64,000 nt of DNA from Undaria pinnatifida (GCA_012845835.1 JABAKD010000028.1:14598063-14662062), one strand, 5' to 3'. Counted from the first letter of the stretch, positions 26,801 to 41,800 are shown. Numbers and translations are program-made. The notes: generated by a model not told the origin, from the letters alone.

Positions 26801-29800
26801 GGAAGTGTCCATGGTATTAGGGAAAGTTTCCCGGGAAGTTTTGGAAGTTTCTATGGCATTAGTAGAGGAACTTTCCACGGATTTTCTGAAAGTTTCCGTG
26901 GCAGTCGTGGAAGCTTCCACGGAAGTAGTGGAAGTTTCAATGGAACTCCAAGAATAGTTACTGGAAAATCACGCTGATGGGGTTTGGTACGACCCCAGCA
27001 CACGTGCACAGATCAGCGGTGGCGTAGGAGTCACCGGGCACCGCGTTTCGTCCCGCTGCGAACCTTCAGCTGTGGCACTAGCATTGCTATACCAGAATGC
27101 TCTCAACATTGCGCAGTTTACTCGGAATACGAAAAGGCGTTTAGATGGTTCCATCCCGTTTTTCTTGCAGTTTTTCGATCGTCGGTACTCCTGGTACTAC
27201 TGTCGATACTCGCAGTATTTCGACGGTCAGTACCGGTACTCTTGGTACTGCCGGTGCTCGCAGTGTTTCGACCGCCTGTACCGGCATTACTCCGAGTACT
27301 TGCAATCGCCACCTACTTGAAGTACTCGAAGTATACTCGGAGTACGAATGGGAGCATCAGTGCAGGATACCGCAGGTTTCGTCGTAGACGTTTGTCCCGC
27401 CATATGCTTGTGTACCTATTATACTTCGCGTCACTCTCCGTGTTGCGCCTCTCCTCGTCTCGCGCACTTACAGCGAGAAGCTGCCTCCCGTCGATCTGGG
27501 ATTGACCCATCCAGCTCGCCAATTGGAGCTCCTGGCGGGACAGCCTTGCGTGTTAGGAGCAGAACGGCTTCGACTAGGACGGATCCCCCAAGGCGCGGTC
27601 TTCTCCCGTGTGATTTCTATCCGAAACTGCCTCAAAAAGACGGTGAGTCGAAGACTTGGCTGAATTCGATGATTTGACGAAAAAAAACAAAAATATACTT
27701 CGAAGTATACCCTCAGCGGTGTAACCGAGAATTTTGTAGAAAGGACGAACTCAAGTTTACAAACTGTTGGCCTAGTCTAGTCTATGCAAATGTCACCTGA
27801 ATTTTCTTTACATTTGCTTCACATATCGTACGATAGAGATGAAACTTAGTTTCCTTGAAACTCCTTTCACTTCCACTGGAGAAGCTAGCTCTAACACTAA
27901 CCCTACATGATCCCTACTTGATCCCGAAATCCGACTTTGAGTAACCCGAGAAAGCCTAGGCATGCAAAAAATAACGTTTTTGTTTTGCAAAACATGGATG
28001 ACACCGACGCCATTCCAACCATTCCAACCATTCCCACCATTCCAACCATTGTGGGTTAAGGAGTCCCATCTTTCAGAAAAATACATTTTCGCCAAAAAGT
28101 GCTAGCCCTGTTGGAGAGCACGTGCGCTGTTCAAGTCGACATCGGGAGATATCGCAAGACGGACGATAGATACCATTAACCTCGAAATGTCGATCTAGTT
28201 TGTTTTTTTAATTTTTCCTTCTGAATCAGCCCTTAGGATGACAATGTCAGATTTCTATTCTTAAATATCTGAGCAAAACTCTAGAGGCATAGTTTGGTCA
28301 CGAAACATACTCAAGAGATCATCTCTCCCGACTAACTCATGGCACGCCATATCCCTCTTTTTTTGGCAACAGACACATACTAAAAAAAATGTAGAACAAA
28401 ATCGAACGGATTTCCGTTTCTCCTCCCGCCCCGCAACGCGCAGGCATTGCAATTCAGCTGGGACCCTTACGAGACGGGTCTGGACAACCCATTGCTATCA
28501 TCCGGAGTCGTGTCCATCCGGCCTTTGAGAGGCTCTTTGGGAGCTGAGCAGTCGATGCTCCTACACGTTACCATTTCCGCTGAATGCGGCCCGAGGTTCC
28601 TGGGGCAACAACCAATGGCCTGCGCCGTACGACTGGTTCCTCCAAGCACGGTGATTGAGACCAAATAACGTCGTGGGGGGGGGCGTCTGCCTTAACTTGT
28701 ATATCATTACACCCTCTGTTTCGAGATAAAAAAAGCACTTGTAATTGAGAGCGGGACACAGTTTTTGAGTTAGAAACACTGCTCTTCGCGGTGTTCAGGT
28801 GTTCAGCGGAAGAATTCGCCTATAATGATTTGTGTTAACGTATTATTAATGTTAATACCTGTTATGCAAGATTCAAAATTATTTATGGTTTACCCCCCCA
28901 CACCTGCCTACCCGCAGGCCGCTCGTTCTAGGAAACCTAAATCTCGACTGGAGGTCAGGATGGAGGAAGAACGGCAAGCTCGCGCTCGACAAGCTGAACC
29001 TCGAGTCCCTCTCGTCTCTCGGCCGACCGCCGCTCGCACTCAACACATGGCCGATCTAGCCACTGAGCTCTCCTCTCGCAGTAACAGCGGCGAGAACCTA
29101 CGGGCCTTGTGTCCACGCTATCCGGGGTCGACGGTCAATCCTCCCATCCCTCGCGCTTTAGCGAACGCGCTCGAAATGGGAATTCGAGACGATGAGACGA
29201 GGGAGGGCCGCGGTAAAAACTGTTCGGGAGGGAGCAAAATTGAAGACCATGGGGGAGCGGAGGTAAGGAAGGGCAGCTTACCTGGGCAATACGAAAAGTG
29301 GAATGACTCGTATGTGTACCGAAAGCGTGGTCGGCGTGTACCGTAGCTTGCCAATCTCAGTATTGACCATTCAACCGGTCGAACTCACAGATGACGTGTT
29401 TGAAATTGTTTTTTTTCTAAAGCAACACCAGGTAATATCCAACTACTTTCATTTTTCAACCGCAATTTTATACTTCAACCATCAACTGCAATGTTCAACT
29501 TCAATCTTCGACTTCTATGTTCAAATCCGATGTTCAACTTCAATGTTTAGTTTCATCATTGAAGTTCAATGGCCAATCGCAACGCCCAACCGCAATGATC
29601 AACTTTAACGTTCAACCGTATTGTTCGACTTTTCAAATTCAATGATCAACTTTCAATTTTCAACCTCAATGTTCAACTTCAAGTTTCAACTTTTTACGTC
29701 CAACCGAAACATCCGACCACAAGGTTCAACCGCACTGTTCAACTCCAATGCGGCGCCCGAAAGGGGATTAGGAGCGGCGATTCAGGCCCGGGGCAGGCGC

Positions 29801-32800
29801 ATAGCCCTAGTAAGGTGTCCGTCGTGACCAGCAACGTGTGTTCCGAATCACGGTCGCGGCGCACAAATATTTGTGCTTGACTCCGGTGTTGCACTATATG
29901 GTCAACCACACTGCTGCACTATGTTGAGTTGCAATGCTGCACGATGCTGAACTGGGATTCTGCGTTATGTTCGACTGCATTGCTGCACCTTCCAGGGAGT
30001 TAGGAGTGGCGGCTTAGGCCCGGGGCAGACGCACAGCCTCGCCAACAGTGGCGAGAAATCGGACTGGTACAGCCAAGGGGGGGACACAGCAGCCAGCGTG
30101 CAAGGAGGCGGATGCGTTTTGCGGGTGGAGGTCGAGGGAGAGGTGTGTCGGGATGCTCAAGTCTGTTTTGCTTTCCGTGTTCTCGCCAGCCGTGGTCACG
30201 AGTGTCTCTTCTGGTACATGCATGTCTTCATTTTCGTCGAGCAGAGGGTTCAGCATTCTCGCTGCTCGTCAGTTTTCGTCAAAACCATCATGTTGACCTC
30301 GATTCTTAGCAAACCCGTTGACCTCGATTTTTAGCAAACCCATGGTGATGCCGATGCCCTTAATCCGCGGGTCACAAGCATACACATACACATACACATC
30401 CACGATTCGGCGCGGTGCAACCTAAGAGACAATGCTAGCACCGTCTTTCTGATCGCCTTAGTGGATGGTTCGCCGACTATCCTGTTGGTTGGGTTGTAAA
30501 TCGGTTGTGCTTAACGATACTGAAGGCATCGGTTTTGGGTGCAGCCGAAATCCGATGTATCGGCGAGGAAGCCGATGTATTGCCGGTACATCGGGCGAGC
30601 GCAGCGAATGTCTGGCCATTTGTCTTAGTTTCGCCTCACAACTCGGGCGATTTTTTTAGTATTGCTGAAGGAAAGCAGTACCGACCGTTCTGAAACTGGC
30701 AATAAAAACGCAAAAACATCGTCCGGATCGATGTGCTGATTCCCATTACAAGTCCGATTCCGATTTTGATTCCGAATCAAATGCCGATATGCCTATTCCG
30801 ATAACTTGGGCTGAATCGACTCCGATTCGCAACCCCGCAACGGTCGCAGGAGTTCCACGGCTTACTCAAAATGTTGCCCATTCACTATGTACTGGGCTGA
30901 ACTGGGCTTTCAATTTTCCTCGCGTCAGACAAATGACCGCTCACACCGATCACTTGGCGATCTACAGTAGATCATTTCAGGGAAGATGTGTATGGTTTAC
31001 AGCCCATGTTACCAGGTGTGGAGCCGTACGATCCTGTGTTTGAACTGTACTCTCTACGTACATATACAGATTCTCCACGGCACCTCACACCGGCAGATAC
31101 AGGACAACTACTGTACATGATCTGCAGATGATCTGTAGTTGCTTTGTAGATGGTCTGTACATGATGTGTAGATGATTTATGTGATCTAGATGATCTAGAT
31201 GATCTAGATAATCTAGATCATCGTCTGCCCGAGGTGTGTAGTTTTCTCGACGTCGGTAGTTGGCTGGCACGTAGAGTTCATGTCAGAAGAAGCCGTAGAA
31301 AAAGTAGCAGGGTGAGGGTTAGGGTTAGGTGCTGCTTCTGCCACATTTTGTTAAAATTATTTTTTACAGTACACGTGTAGGATGCCCTGTCTCCGAACGA
31401 TGAAAGTATGAAAGCATCAACGTTCCGGTGTGGTGCAAAATAGGAGACGCTGGTCATTTTTGCTATCGACATTTTCTGGTCGCCAGACTAGGTGGTCCAC
31501 CGATGAACATCGACGAATGTTGTGCCATGCTCGCACGGTAGGGGTATAGTGCCGTTTTTGAGCCGAAACATTTCAGGGCCTTTCACGGGTCACGACACAA
31601 CCCGACACAACCCGATCCGCGGTTCGGGTCAGGAGGATTGCAAAAGTCTCGCAGATCGAGTCAGGTCGGGTCGGGTCGGGTCGGGTCGGGTCGGGTCGGG
31701 TCGGGTCGGGTCGGGTCGGGTCGGGTCGGGTCGGGTCGGGTCGGGTCGGGTCGGGTCGGGTCGGGTCGGGTCGGGAGGTCGTCACATCTCACGGGTTGGG
31801 TCAGGGCTGGTCAGGAAAGCTTCAACCATCACGACACGGGTCGTGTCACCCTAACCCGACCCGACCCGACCCGACCCGACCCGACCCGACCCGACCCGAC
31901 CCGACCCGACCCGACCCAACACGACCCGACCCGACCTGTGAAAATTCCTGAAACGTTTCTTGTTGACGTGGCTCCCTCAACTGTGTGGCTGCGACAATGT
32001 TCGCTTTATTTATTTATCAGCCCACGGGATTGACTGCATACTGGACTGGACTAGACTGACCTGGCCTGGCCTGGCCTGGGTGCACAACCGGTGGTTGGAT
32101 GAGGTATAAAGCTGGTGAAGTAAGCAGCCTTAGAAAAAGTAGGCGTTGTCTCTATCGTCGATTGTGATTGCCCAGGACGTGATGAAATCCTTTGCACCCC
32201 CCCCCCCCCCACGCCACCATACCTCAAACCACAAGGTGGTATGCCCCGAGACATACCATTCTCTTTTCGGCAGCCACGGCGAAACCGACGGTGGCTCAGA
32301 AGAAAATATCCCAGTCGGTGACACTGAAAATCCCGCTAGCGATGGCGATGGCGATGGCAGCGGTTGTGGCAGAACGGACGCATTCCTCGTTCCTTCCCCT
32401 TTGAGATATGTGCCGGATTGGGCCGCTTTTGGTTCGGGAAGAGGGGCCCATTTGAAGAACGGACAGCATGACTCCATCATGTCGAGCCAACCCTCCGTGA
32501 CCAGCGGCAAAAGCCAGAAGGTGATGTTTGCAGCCAGGCTAGGCTGTGTTGCGAGCTCCCGCATTCCATGGATTGCTCACACAGCACAGCGCCTGGTTCT
32601 TTCCTGACTTTCGATAGGGACGCAGTAATCATTGTCTTCTCGCTGTTTCTGGTGGTTCGGAAATCTGCTATAACATTTCGCATCAATCTACGCACGGTGA
32701 CCGTTTCGTTTGCCTGTGTGTTTTTCCCCATCAAAGTGATTTTTCCGCCCATCGACACCAAGCAACCCCAGTATCCGTGGCGATGACCCATCCTTTGTGG

Positions 32801-35800
32801 TCTGGCCACACACCACGAGACTACCACGAGACCGAGGCATACACAGCAGAAACAGTAAGCTGTTTTTGGACATGCAACGCTAAACGTACTGAATGCGAAA
32901 GCGGAACATACCCAAGCTGTAAAAGCACACCAGTCACCTTGCAGGGGAGAGGAAAACAAACAAAAATAAGGGAAAATACATACTCCGGAGTAAAAGAAAG
33001 GGTTGATGTTAATTGTAGGGACTTTTGAGCGTCGAAAACATTGGCACGGCAACATAATATGCAAAGAATGCTTCTGCTTCACTCTTGTTACCGACCACCT
33101 CAACAGGCACAACAACAACAATCGTTGAAGAACGCGTCCCAAGACCCTTTGGCGGGGGGGGTAGCTCTTGGCGTGCTGAAGCGACTAACGGAAGACGTCG
33201 TGGCAACGCACGAGGTTCGCCAATGCCTCAAGACTCTCCCTCCCAAAGCACGAGTGCCGACGTTCAGCCAGGTAAGGCGACGCGCGTGTCATCAATAATC
33301 AGGAGTCACACGATATGCCATATCACGATACGTTAATCTGCCGTCTGCTCTCTCACAAGATTGGTCACAGCGCGTCTGTCAGGGTGCCAAGCGGCAAATT
33401 ATTAAGGATTTTCACGCGTCATGACCCGGCCCGCGGGGGTATCTGGTCACAAGTTTTTCAAAACCTTGCGGGTCGAGTCCAGCCGGGTACGGAGCTAATC
33501 GAAATCTCACGGGTCGGGTCCGGTCGGGTCGGGTCGGGTCGGGTCGGATCGGGTCGGGTCGTGTCGGGTCGTGTCGGGTCGTGTCGGGTCGTGTCGGGTC
33601 GGGTCGGGTCGGGTCGGATCGGGTCGGGTCGGGTCACCCTGGTCCGACACGAGGTGCGAGGAGTGACCCGGCCCGTGAAAATCCCACACATTTCTAACTG
33701 TGGCCGACTTGGGTGCACTGTTCTGCGGCGACCGGCGGGTCGTAGCAGAGATCCAGAAATACGTCCCAATTTGTTTCGCGCGGTGTGCATTAGAAGCTTA
33801 AATTTTCTCCTACAGTGGTTATCCGTACCGTATGGGAGAGTCTGGCCGCCTCGACACCCCCCCCCCGGTGAAATCAAACACGTCGCCGAATGTGAACTCA
33901 CCGCTTGATGTGAATCATTCCAATTTGCCGCCAGTGTCTAGCGCTTGTTCCAATCATACCACGCACACAAAAGAAGGGTATCCAGAATGCATTTACCACA
34001 TGCATGTAGGATGCTACCAATTAGGCCCTGAATACCTGCCGAAACAGAAACAATAACTTACGGTAAGCCCCGTTGCGAATAACTCTATCCACTCCCAACC
34101 TTTTATTCGTCTCGCTCATTACATTTTCCAGATTCGAGATGCTTTATCCCTGCCGGACCGTGTGGCGAGAGCGCTAGCTCCACACGCGCAAGCCTATCTT
34201 GCTCGTTCGACAGCCCCCGCCCAACCTTCAGAGGCTGATACGAACGCGATCGCTGTTGGATGGGGCGATGTGCCGGTAGTTAATCGCAACACACCTCTGA
34301 GCAAGGACTGCTTGGTGACCGCACTGCGGGCTACAGAAGGGGTGGCGAAGTCGTGTCCTAGGAAAGAAGGGTTCACTGGAGGTGCTAAAACACCGGGGGT
34401 ATTGGCTGGATTGTTGGACGCAATTGAGGTAAGTCGAATGGTGAGGTCGTATGAGTGAGCTGCCTTCAGTCCGTGTCTACATGTTGGTGTGTAGATCGTA
34501 TTGTGTATGTTGCTTTTTGGACCGCATCAGATGCAATCCGATACTTCGATTGGGGCCACCTTTTGTGCGATGCCTTTGCTGCAATCGTTGCTGTTTTGAT
34601 GCGATTTCATTTCGTACCACAATCTTGCCCGTTTTAATTGCCAACTCATTTATTTCGACCGCGTCATTAATGCAACATCGTTTCCGTGAAAATATTGTCA
34701 TTTTCGTGCGATTTCATCACACGGTGATTTTTTGTCGTTTTCGTTCCCTGCGATATTGGTTCCACGCTCATGCGTTTTTATGCGGATTTTTTTATTTTAT
34801 TTTATTTTATTCTCCGGCGGATGGGGAAAAATAAAGCTTTAGCTCATCACACTTTCCACGTATTTTCATACGCGTCGTGTATGCGGAATCATTATTTCCA
34901 CTATTTTGTCGTTTTCATGCCCACTTTACTCCTTCAAGTTTGCACCTTTCAGACCCCCCCCCCTATGCCTCTATCGAGTCATACACTCGACACCTTTGCC
35001 GTGAGATGTTGGCGTTTCCATGCGTCTTCTTCCTCACCAGCATATTGCCGTTTTCATGTTGACGGTTTATTGTTTCCCGCGGCGATCGCTCGCTACCTGG
35101 TATCGTTTTCATGCGACCTCATCAACGCTAACTTCTTGTCGTTTTGAAAAAAACAGGTTCTCCCGGAAGGCGGGGCGAGCATTTCGGACCTCGTCTCCAC
35201 CCTTAATAACGCCACTGTCAACTCCCTCGAGGAATGGCTGGACCGAGATAACCTTGGCCCACGAAATCAATTATCGACACGCCCTACCAACGGCCTCCCA
35301 ACACCAGCCACCGCCTCAAACCAAAAAATCGTTCAAGCGACGCAAGCCCCCCCGCAGCCCGGACCCGATGCAGCGACGAACCTTTGTCCGGAGGGGAAAA
35401 TGGCGGCGAAGCCCATACAGCCTCAGGTGTGACAACGTTTTCTCCAATAAAACCGATGTCGCTATCTATAAGATCTGTGCTGTTTCCGTTTTAGAAGGCA
35501 CCACTACGTACGGCTCTCGCGGTCGAAACGCCCACTCTAACGTTTGGTCCATCATCTACATGCTAAGAAGGTGCTACTATGGCTCTCGTTGTACAGTCAG
35601 GACCTATTAATAGGTGAGCACAAAACAATGTTGCCGCTCGCTTCTAACGGCGGGGTCATTCAGGCTGTCCTTTTCTCCCTGCTTTTATGAATAGCCCGTT
35701 CGCATCGTGTACAGAGTACAGGACAACTATCGAGAAAAAGGGCAATAGTAAAGAGCAGTCCCTCTGGACGCTGAAAAAAACTGATTGACTTGAAAAATCC

Positions 35801-38800
35801 ACCCGTCAGCACGATGATAGGTTGGTATTGATCTCGGCCGAACCGTGATTATTCCCCTCTTTTTTTCGGGGGGGGAGAGGGTCGGGGTTAGGGTTAGTCC
35901 GCAAGGTGCACTCTCTATTATCATAGGTATCTAAAGTAATGACGCTATCCCCACCCCACCGTTTTCTCTGGACGTCAGGCCTCGGCCGTTTGCACTCACT
36001 CGTGTTTCAAGGTCAAATGCCGAACATTCGGGGACAGCTTTAACTGTATGTTTTATGTTTCATTTGTTTTGTTTCCTGTAAGCGCCCAAAAAATTATCAA
36101 TTATTTTTAGGCGTCAACGTTGCATTACTGCGACCACCCGCCCCGCGATGTACCGATTCATAACCTAAGATGCAAACGCTCCAAATTCAACGAGTTATTG
36201 GACCAAGGCTACGCTATTATTGAATAGTAGGGCGCTTATTATGATGATGATTTTATTATGATGTTACGATGATGTTATGATGATGTTATGATGATGTTAT
36301 GATGATGTTGTGATGATGTTATGATGATGTTATGATGATGTTATGACGATGTTATGATGATGTTAATGATGATGTTATGATGATGTTATGACGATGTTAT
36401 GAAAACGTTGTGATGATGTTATGACAACGTTATGATGATGTTATGATGATGTTATAATATACCCCATGTTTCACTGCCGGATCTGAGCTATCATATCGTA
36501 TCATATCATATCATATCATATCATATCATATCATATCATATCATATCATATCATGTCATATCATACATACTAGCACGGCAGACTCCGTACTTCACCGACA
36601 AAAAATCGTATAGGCGTTTTTGTTCGGGCACAGCGTAGCTTACCATTACATTGCCGATGGATTGATACACCTTGTAGCGAAGTTAAACTATTCGTTGAAA
36701 GGAACAGGGGCGTTACGTTCCTGACGCGAGTGACCCCAAGAAGCCACTGAAAAGTGCGTACTTCGAACTACAACCCAAACAGTGAAAGCCCTTGCCGTAG
36801 CCACGGTCGTTCCTACACTAGAAGCAACATAGTGGATACTTTTCTACACGAAATTCAACATATTGGTTATTTTCATTCACGAAATTTAACAAATTGGTTA
36901 TTTTCATGCACTAAATTCAACGTGTTGGTTATTTTCATACATCGAAATTCAACATATTGGTTATTTCCTACACGAAGTTCAACATATATTGCTTATTTTC
37001 ATACATCGAAGCAGACGATAGAGAAAGCAGGCTGGCATTTTAAAGAAATGTAAGATATTATTCAGCCGTTGTACCGAAGTTTGTGCAGATCGCCCCCTCT
37101 CCCAAGCAAGCTTAGGGTTAGCAATCCGACCTGCAGAGGTGACTATTTATTTATGTTCATGTACGAGGTACGTACTTGCTGTGTAACACACCGAGCTACG
37201 CCTATAGCCCCTTTCTTTGCAGGTCATCCATGCAACCCCTCCAGCCAACAGCACCAAGGCCCTTAATGCTGTGTGGGTGATGTATCACCAACCACTGCAA
37301 CCACTATTATTAATAGACCACATACAACAGTAGTAGCCACGTGCTTAACGTAGTCCAACAGGCAAACGCTTCTAGATAACTTGCTGCTACTCGGCATGTT
37401 TGTTGACAAGAAGGTATTGTACGGGGGTGAAGAAAGTAATTCAAGCCGAGGACAATATGATGGCATGGCTATGCGCTCCCTCCGTTTCCCTTCGATATTA
37501 AAATGGCATAGTACAGCTCCGCTGCCTGCTGTGGAGCCCCTCAGTCAATTACGCCAAGGCTCCCGAACTACCTCTGTCTGCTGTACCCCGTGTTTTTATT
37601 ATAAAAAATGAAGATACACTCCAGCTGTGAGATCGAAGATTTTGTCGAAACTCATCTTTGCAAGCTGTGTGTGATACTCCGATCGCGCGTATTGCGGGTT
37701 GCGTGTCCTCATTAAGGATATAGGTCGGCGACTCCCCTTGCAACTACGGTGTAGCTATGAGGGTCAACAGGGTGATGTTAGGCAGTCTGTGCGCGGAAAC
37801 TATAAAACCCGTTTCTGAGGGGGACAAATTCTGACAGCTATGGAGAGAAATGTATCCGTTTATCAAGTGAATCCTGTAAGTCGAATAACCGGTGAGGGGA
37901 GGGCGGACTTTTGAAGGACGTGGGGGCCTGGTTTTGATCAAAAGCGAGCGGGGTTGCAGGAGGGGGGAGGGGGGGGGGGGGGGGGGGACTGGGGGGGGGA
38001 GGGGGCGGACAGGCGGGCAATTTGTGCGTGGAAAATATAAATCCTTTCAAGGGGATAAATCTGATGGTTTTGTTGGGAAAAAAGAAAAAAAGAAGAAAAA
38101 AAATGCACCAGTTTATCATAGGGGGGGGGGGTTGGGGCGGGGGTGGGGCGGGTGGGGCAGCTCAATCAGTGCGTGGAAACTATACATTATTTTGAGGGGA
38201 TAAATGTGACGGTTTTGGAAACAATGCATCAGTTTATCACGTATATCCTGGGGTAAGTCGTACAATCAGTGAGTAGAGAGAGGGCGGAGTGTTCGAGGGG
38301 GTGGGATGGGGTGGGGGGGCTGGGGAGGTGGGGGGTGGGGGCGGGGGGGGGAGGGGGGGGTGGGGGGTGGGGGGGGAAGGGGGGGGTGGGGGGGGAAGGG
38401 GGGGGCTTTTGATGACATAGATGTAGGGGTTTGTTATACGTGTGGTGCTAGGTCTAGGCGATGGTACGGGTGGTGCGGAAGAAAGGGGCGTTCGGGGCGG
38501 GGGGGGGGGGGAAATGGATGGCTCTAGAAAGATAATGAGGTGATATCCAGTGCGTGAAGTGTTTATTTATCTGGCGGGTTTCGATACCAGGTGGGGCGTT
38601 TGAGCGAGGGAGAGCGAGAAAATATTTTTTAGGAGGTTTAGGTCACAAATTATTTTTAAATACACTCCGGCTGTGAGATCAAAGATATGTAGAGGCTTGT
38701 TATACGCGTGGTGCTAGGTCTAGGCGATCGTGCGGGTGGTGGGAAAAGAGGGGGCGGGTTGAGGGGGGGGGGGGGGAAGAATGAAAACTGCGTCATGGAT

Positions 38801-41800
38801 GGTCAGAAAGATAATGACGTGATATCAACTGCGAAAAGGTGTTTATTACTCTGGTCGATATCGATGTGAGTGGGGCGTTTGGACAACCTAGGCGGAAAAA
38901 CAAAAGGGGGGGGGGGGAGGGATCGGGGGATGAGGGGGGGGGGGGGAGGGGTGGTTTTTTTTTTTCAACAAGAGGGATCGGGGGAGGGGGAGGGGAGGGG
39001 GGGGCGGGGGGCGGGAAATTTCAATATGTGCGCGGAAACTATAAATCCTTAAAGCTAAAGGGGACAAATCTGATGATTGTAGCAAGAAGACATCTCTTTA
39101 TATCACCTGCCTGGTAATGTTTGCTATTCTAGAAGGTTTAATGTTTGATGCAGCATGCAACCCAGTGTTTAAGTGCAGTGAATAACGTGTTAAATCTTCA
39201 TAATTTGTTGTTGTGCATGGATCGAAAATAGAATATTTTACAGAATATTTGTAGTTACCATTATTTTCTGACATCGCTAACTATAAGAAAGGGATACGTA
39301 TTGCCGAATACAACAGGCGAGGTGATGTGGTCATGCACTGTTTGTCACCACCATCATATAGTTACCATTATTTTCTGACATCGCTAATATTTACGAAAGG
39401 GATACGTATTGCCAAATACAGCATGCGAGGTGATGTGGCCATGCACTGTCTCCGCCATTGAGCACAAGAGGGAGAAATGCGAATCGTCAGTGGAACGCTT
39501 GGTATACGCGCGCTCAATTACGTTACCTCGTTAGTCATACTTGGTATACATGCGTTCACTAACGTTACCTCGTTAGTCATACTTCGCTTGGCATAGGTCG
39601 GGAGGCGATCATGCAGACGGTATGTACGAAACACCCTACGTAATGGGTTGGTAAGGTGGCTTACCGCAATTTTAACATATCTGCCTGTGCTTCCTTTTCA
39701 AATTAATATTGTCTCAAATGTACGATTTCACGCCCATGATTTCCACCTTGCCGATGTGGGGCTCTGAGGTCGTCAATTTTAAGACAGAGATACATCTTAC
39801 AAATACATCAGGCGAGTTGGGTATGCGATGTCATATATATGCGATGTCACCACTATTGAACGCGAGGGTGACTTTACTTCGTTAGGCATATGATACTGTG
39901 TTTCGTGGAGGTCGTCTCAGGTGGGCATGCGATGGGTCGGCAGTGACAGTGTGCTTTACCGCAATTTTAACAGGTCTGCCTGTACAGTGTGCTTCCTTTT
40001 CAAATTATTATTATAAAAAATTAAAATCCCTCCAGCTGTGAGATCGAAGATTTCGTCGAAACTCATCTTTGCATGCTGTGTGTGATACTCCGATCGCGCG
40101 TATTACGGGTCGCGGTTGTGAGCTCCATCATGGGGTTGTATATCTTGCAATGAGGCGTTTAAGCCTCATTATTACGAGGTGTGGGGGAATCTATAGCCTC
40201 ATTTTCGTTTGTTTCGAATAGCCGCATCTTCGATCCCCCTCCCAATTTTTGATGTTTTGTTGACATCATTTAATGGGCAGGTGATCTGCATCTACGACTA
40301 TTCAGGGTGGGCTAATGTTATAGAGTGTCAGTATAGCTGGCAATAGATTCGGTAGGATAGTCCGCAGATTCATGGTCTATTGGCCACAAGAAGGTTCTCT
40401 CAAACGGAATATTCTGAGTGAAGCGGGTAACCCGTAGAATCTAGTTAGTTTATACCACAAGAGCGTTCTTGGAAATGAAACGTTCTTCCTCTGGACAAGA
40501 TAGATAGAAGTAAGCGCGTTAGGCGCTCATGGGAATATAGAGCATCTGGGAGAACGTTCCTTGTACGTTCCATAGGTAAAGGTCCGGAAGAGAGCACAGC
40601 AGCAAAGCTGGGGTGAAGCGAACTCTGTGAGCTTCATCCCACCCCCGTGCTCTCACTCCTCCTCCTCCTCCTCCTCCTTCTCGTCCTTCTCCTCCTCTTC
40701 CTCTTCCTGTCTCCTCGAGCTTGTCATAGCTCAACGCCAATAAATAGAAATCTATAAAGAAGAACCGGTGCTGTCTCCAAGCGAAGCTGATACCCCTGCG
40801 TCCCTTCCCTCACACCTTCCGGCACCACGACACCTTCACAAATGGCGTCGTCGGCAGGACACGAACCTTGCAACTACAGTATTATAGCTATCAGGGTCAA
40901 CAGGGTGATGTTAGGCAGTCTGTGCGCGGAAACTATAAAACCCGTTTCTGAGGGGGACAAATTCTGACAGCTGTGGAGGGAAATAAATGTATCCTTCTAT
41001 CAAGTGAATCTTGTAAGTCGAATAACCGGTGAGGGGAGGGCGGAGTTTTTAGGGACGTGGGGGGCTGGTTTTGATCAAAAGCGAGCGGGGTTGGAGGAGG
41101 GGGAACGGGGGGGGGGGGTGGACTGGGGGGGGGAGGGGGGGGACGGGCGGGCAATTTGTGCGTGGAAGCTATAAATCCTTTAAGGGGATAAATATGACGG
41201 TTTTGGGAAAAAAAAAAAAGAAGAAAAAGAAATGCACCAGTTTATCATAGGGGGGGGGGGTTGGGGCGGGGGTGGAGCGGGCGGGGCAGCTCAATCTGTG
41301 AGTGGAAACTATACATTATTTTGAGGGGATACATGTGTTTTTGTAGACACGAAGGTTTGGGATGAACAAACCGACTGAAACCACAGGCAATTGATTGTGA
41401 CGTCTGCGCGTTTCCTCCGTTTCACTTTTTTGGTGGCATTGTGCAGGTAACATTACTACATATGGCGTAAACGCTACGTTAACATATCGAGCAAACAGCT
41501 CCATTGTCTGCAGTGAATCCCTCAGTTTAGCCCACCAATGCCCCGAACTACCGCTCTGCCCTGTGTGTTCGTTGTCCGGAAGGTTTGGGGTGCACAACCG
41601 ATTCAAGCCGCGGACACGGCGGAGGAGGAGCGACCACAACAGCAGTTGGTGAGCACAGCTTGCGCGGATCCCGACACCCAGCGGACCGTGGCTGCCGCTC
41701 TCGAGGGAACATTCTTCAATATTATGCAGGTACGGCGGTGCAACTCTCTTCACTATTACATGTTGACTAGCTGAAACACGACTTGTTTCAGCTACTCGTA

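Noticed and set aside
32130-33142. Longest minus-strand open frames (about 145 and 221 codons)
   Set aside because: They overlap each other and exon 21 on the opposite strand, match no motif I know, and lack a supporting splice framework. A transposon fragment is possible but unproven.
36116-36228. Possible exon after tatttttag (ASTLHYCDHPPRDVPIHN..., ending in TAG)
   Set aside because: It would end the protein before the conserved exons 24 and 25. The exon 23 to 24 junction is in phase without it. Kept only as an alternative last exon to test with RNA.
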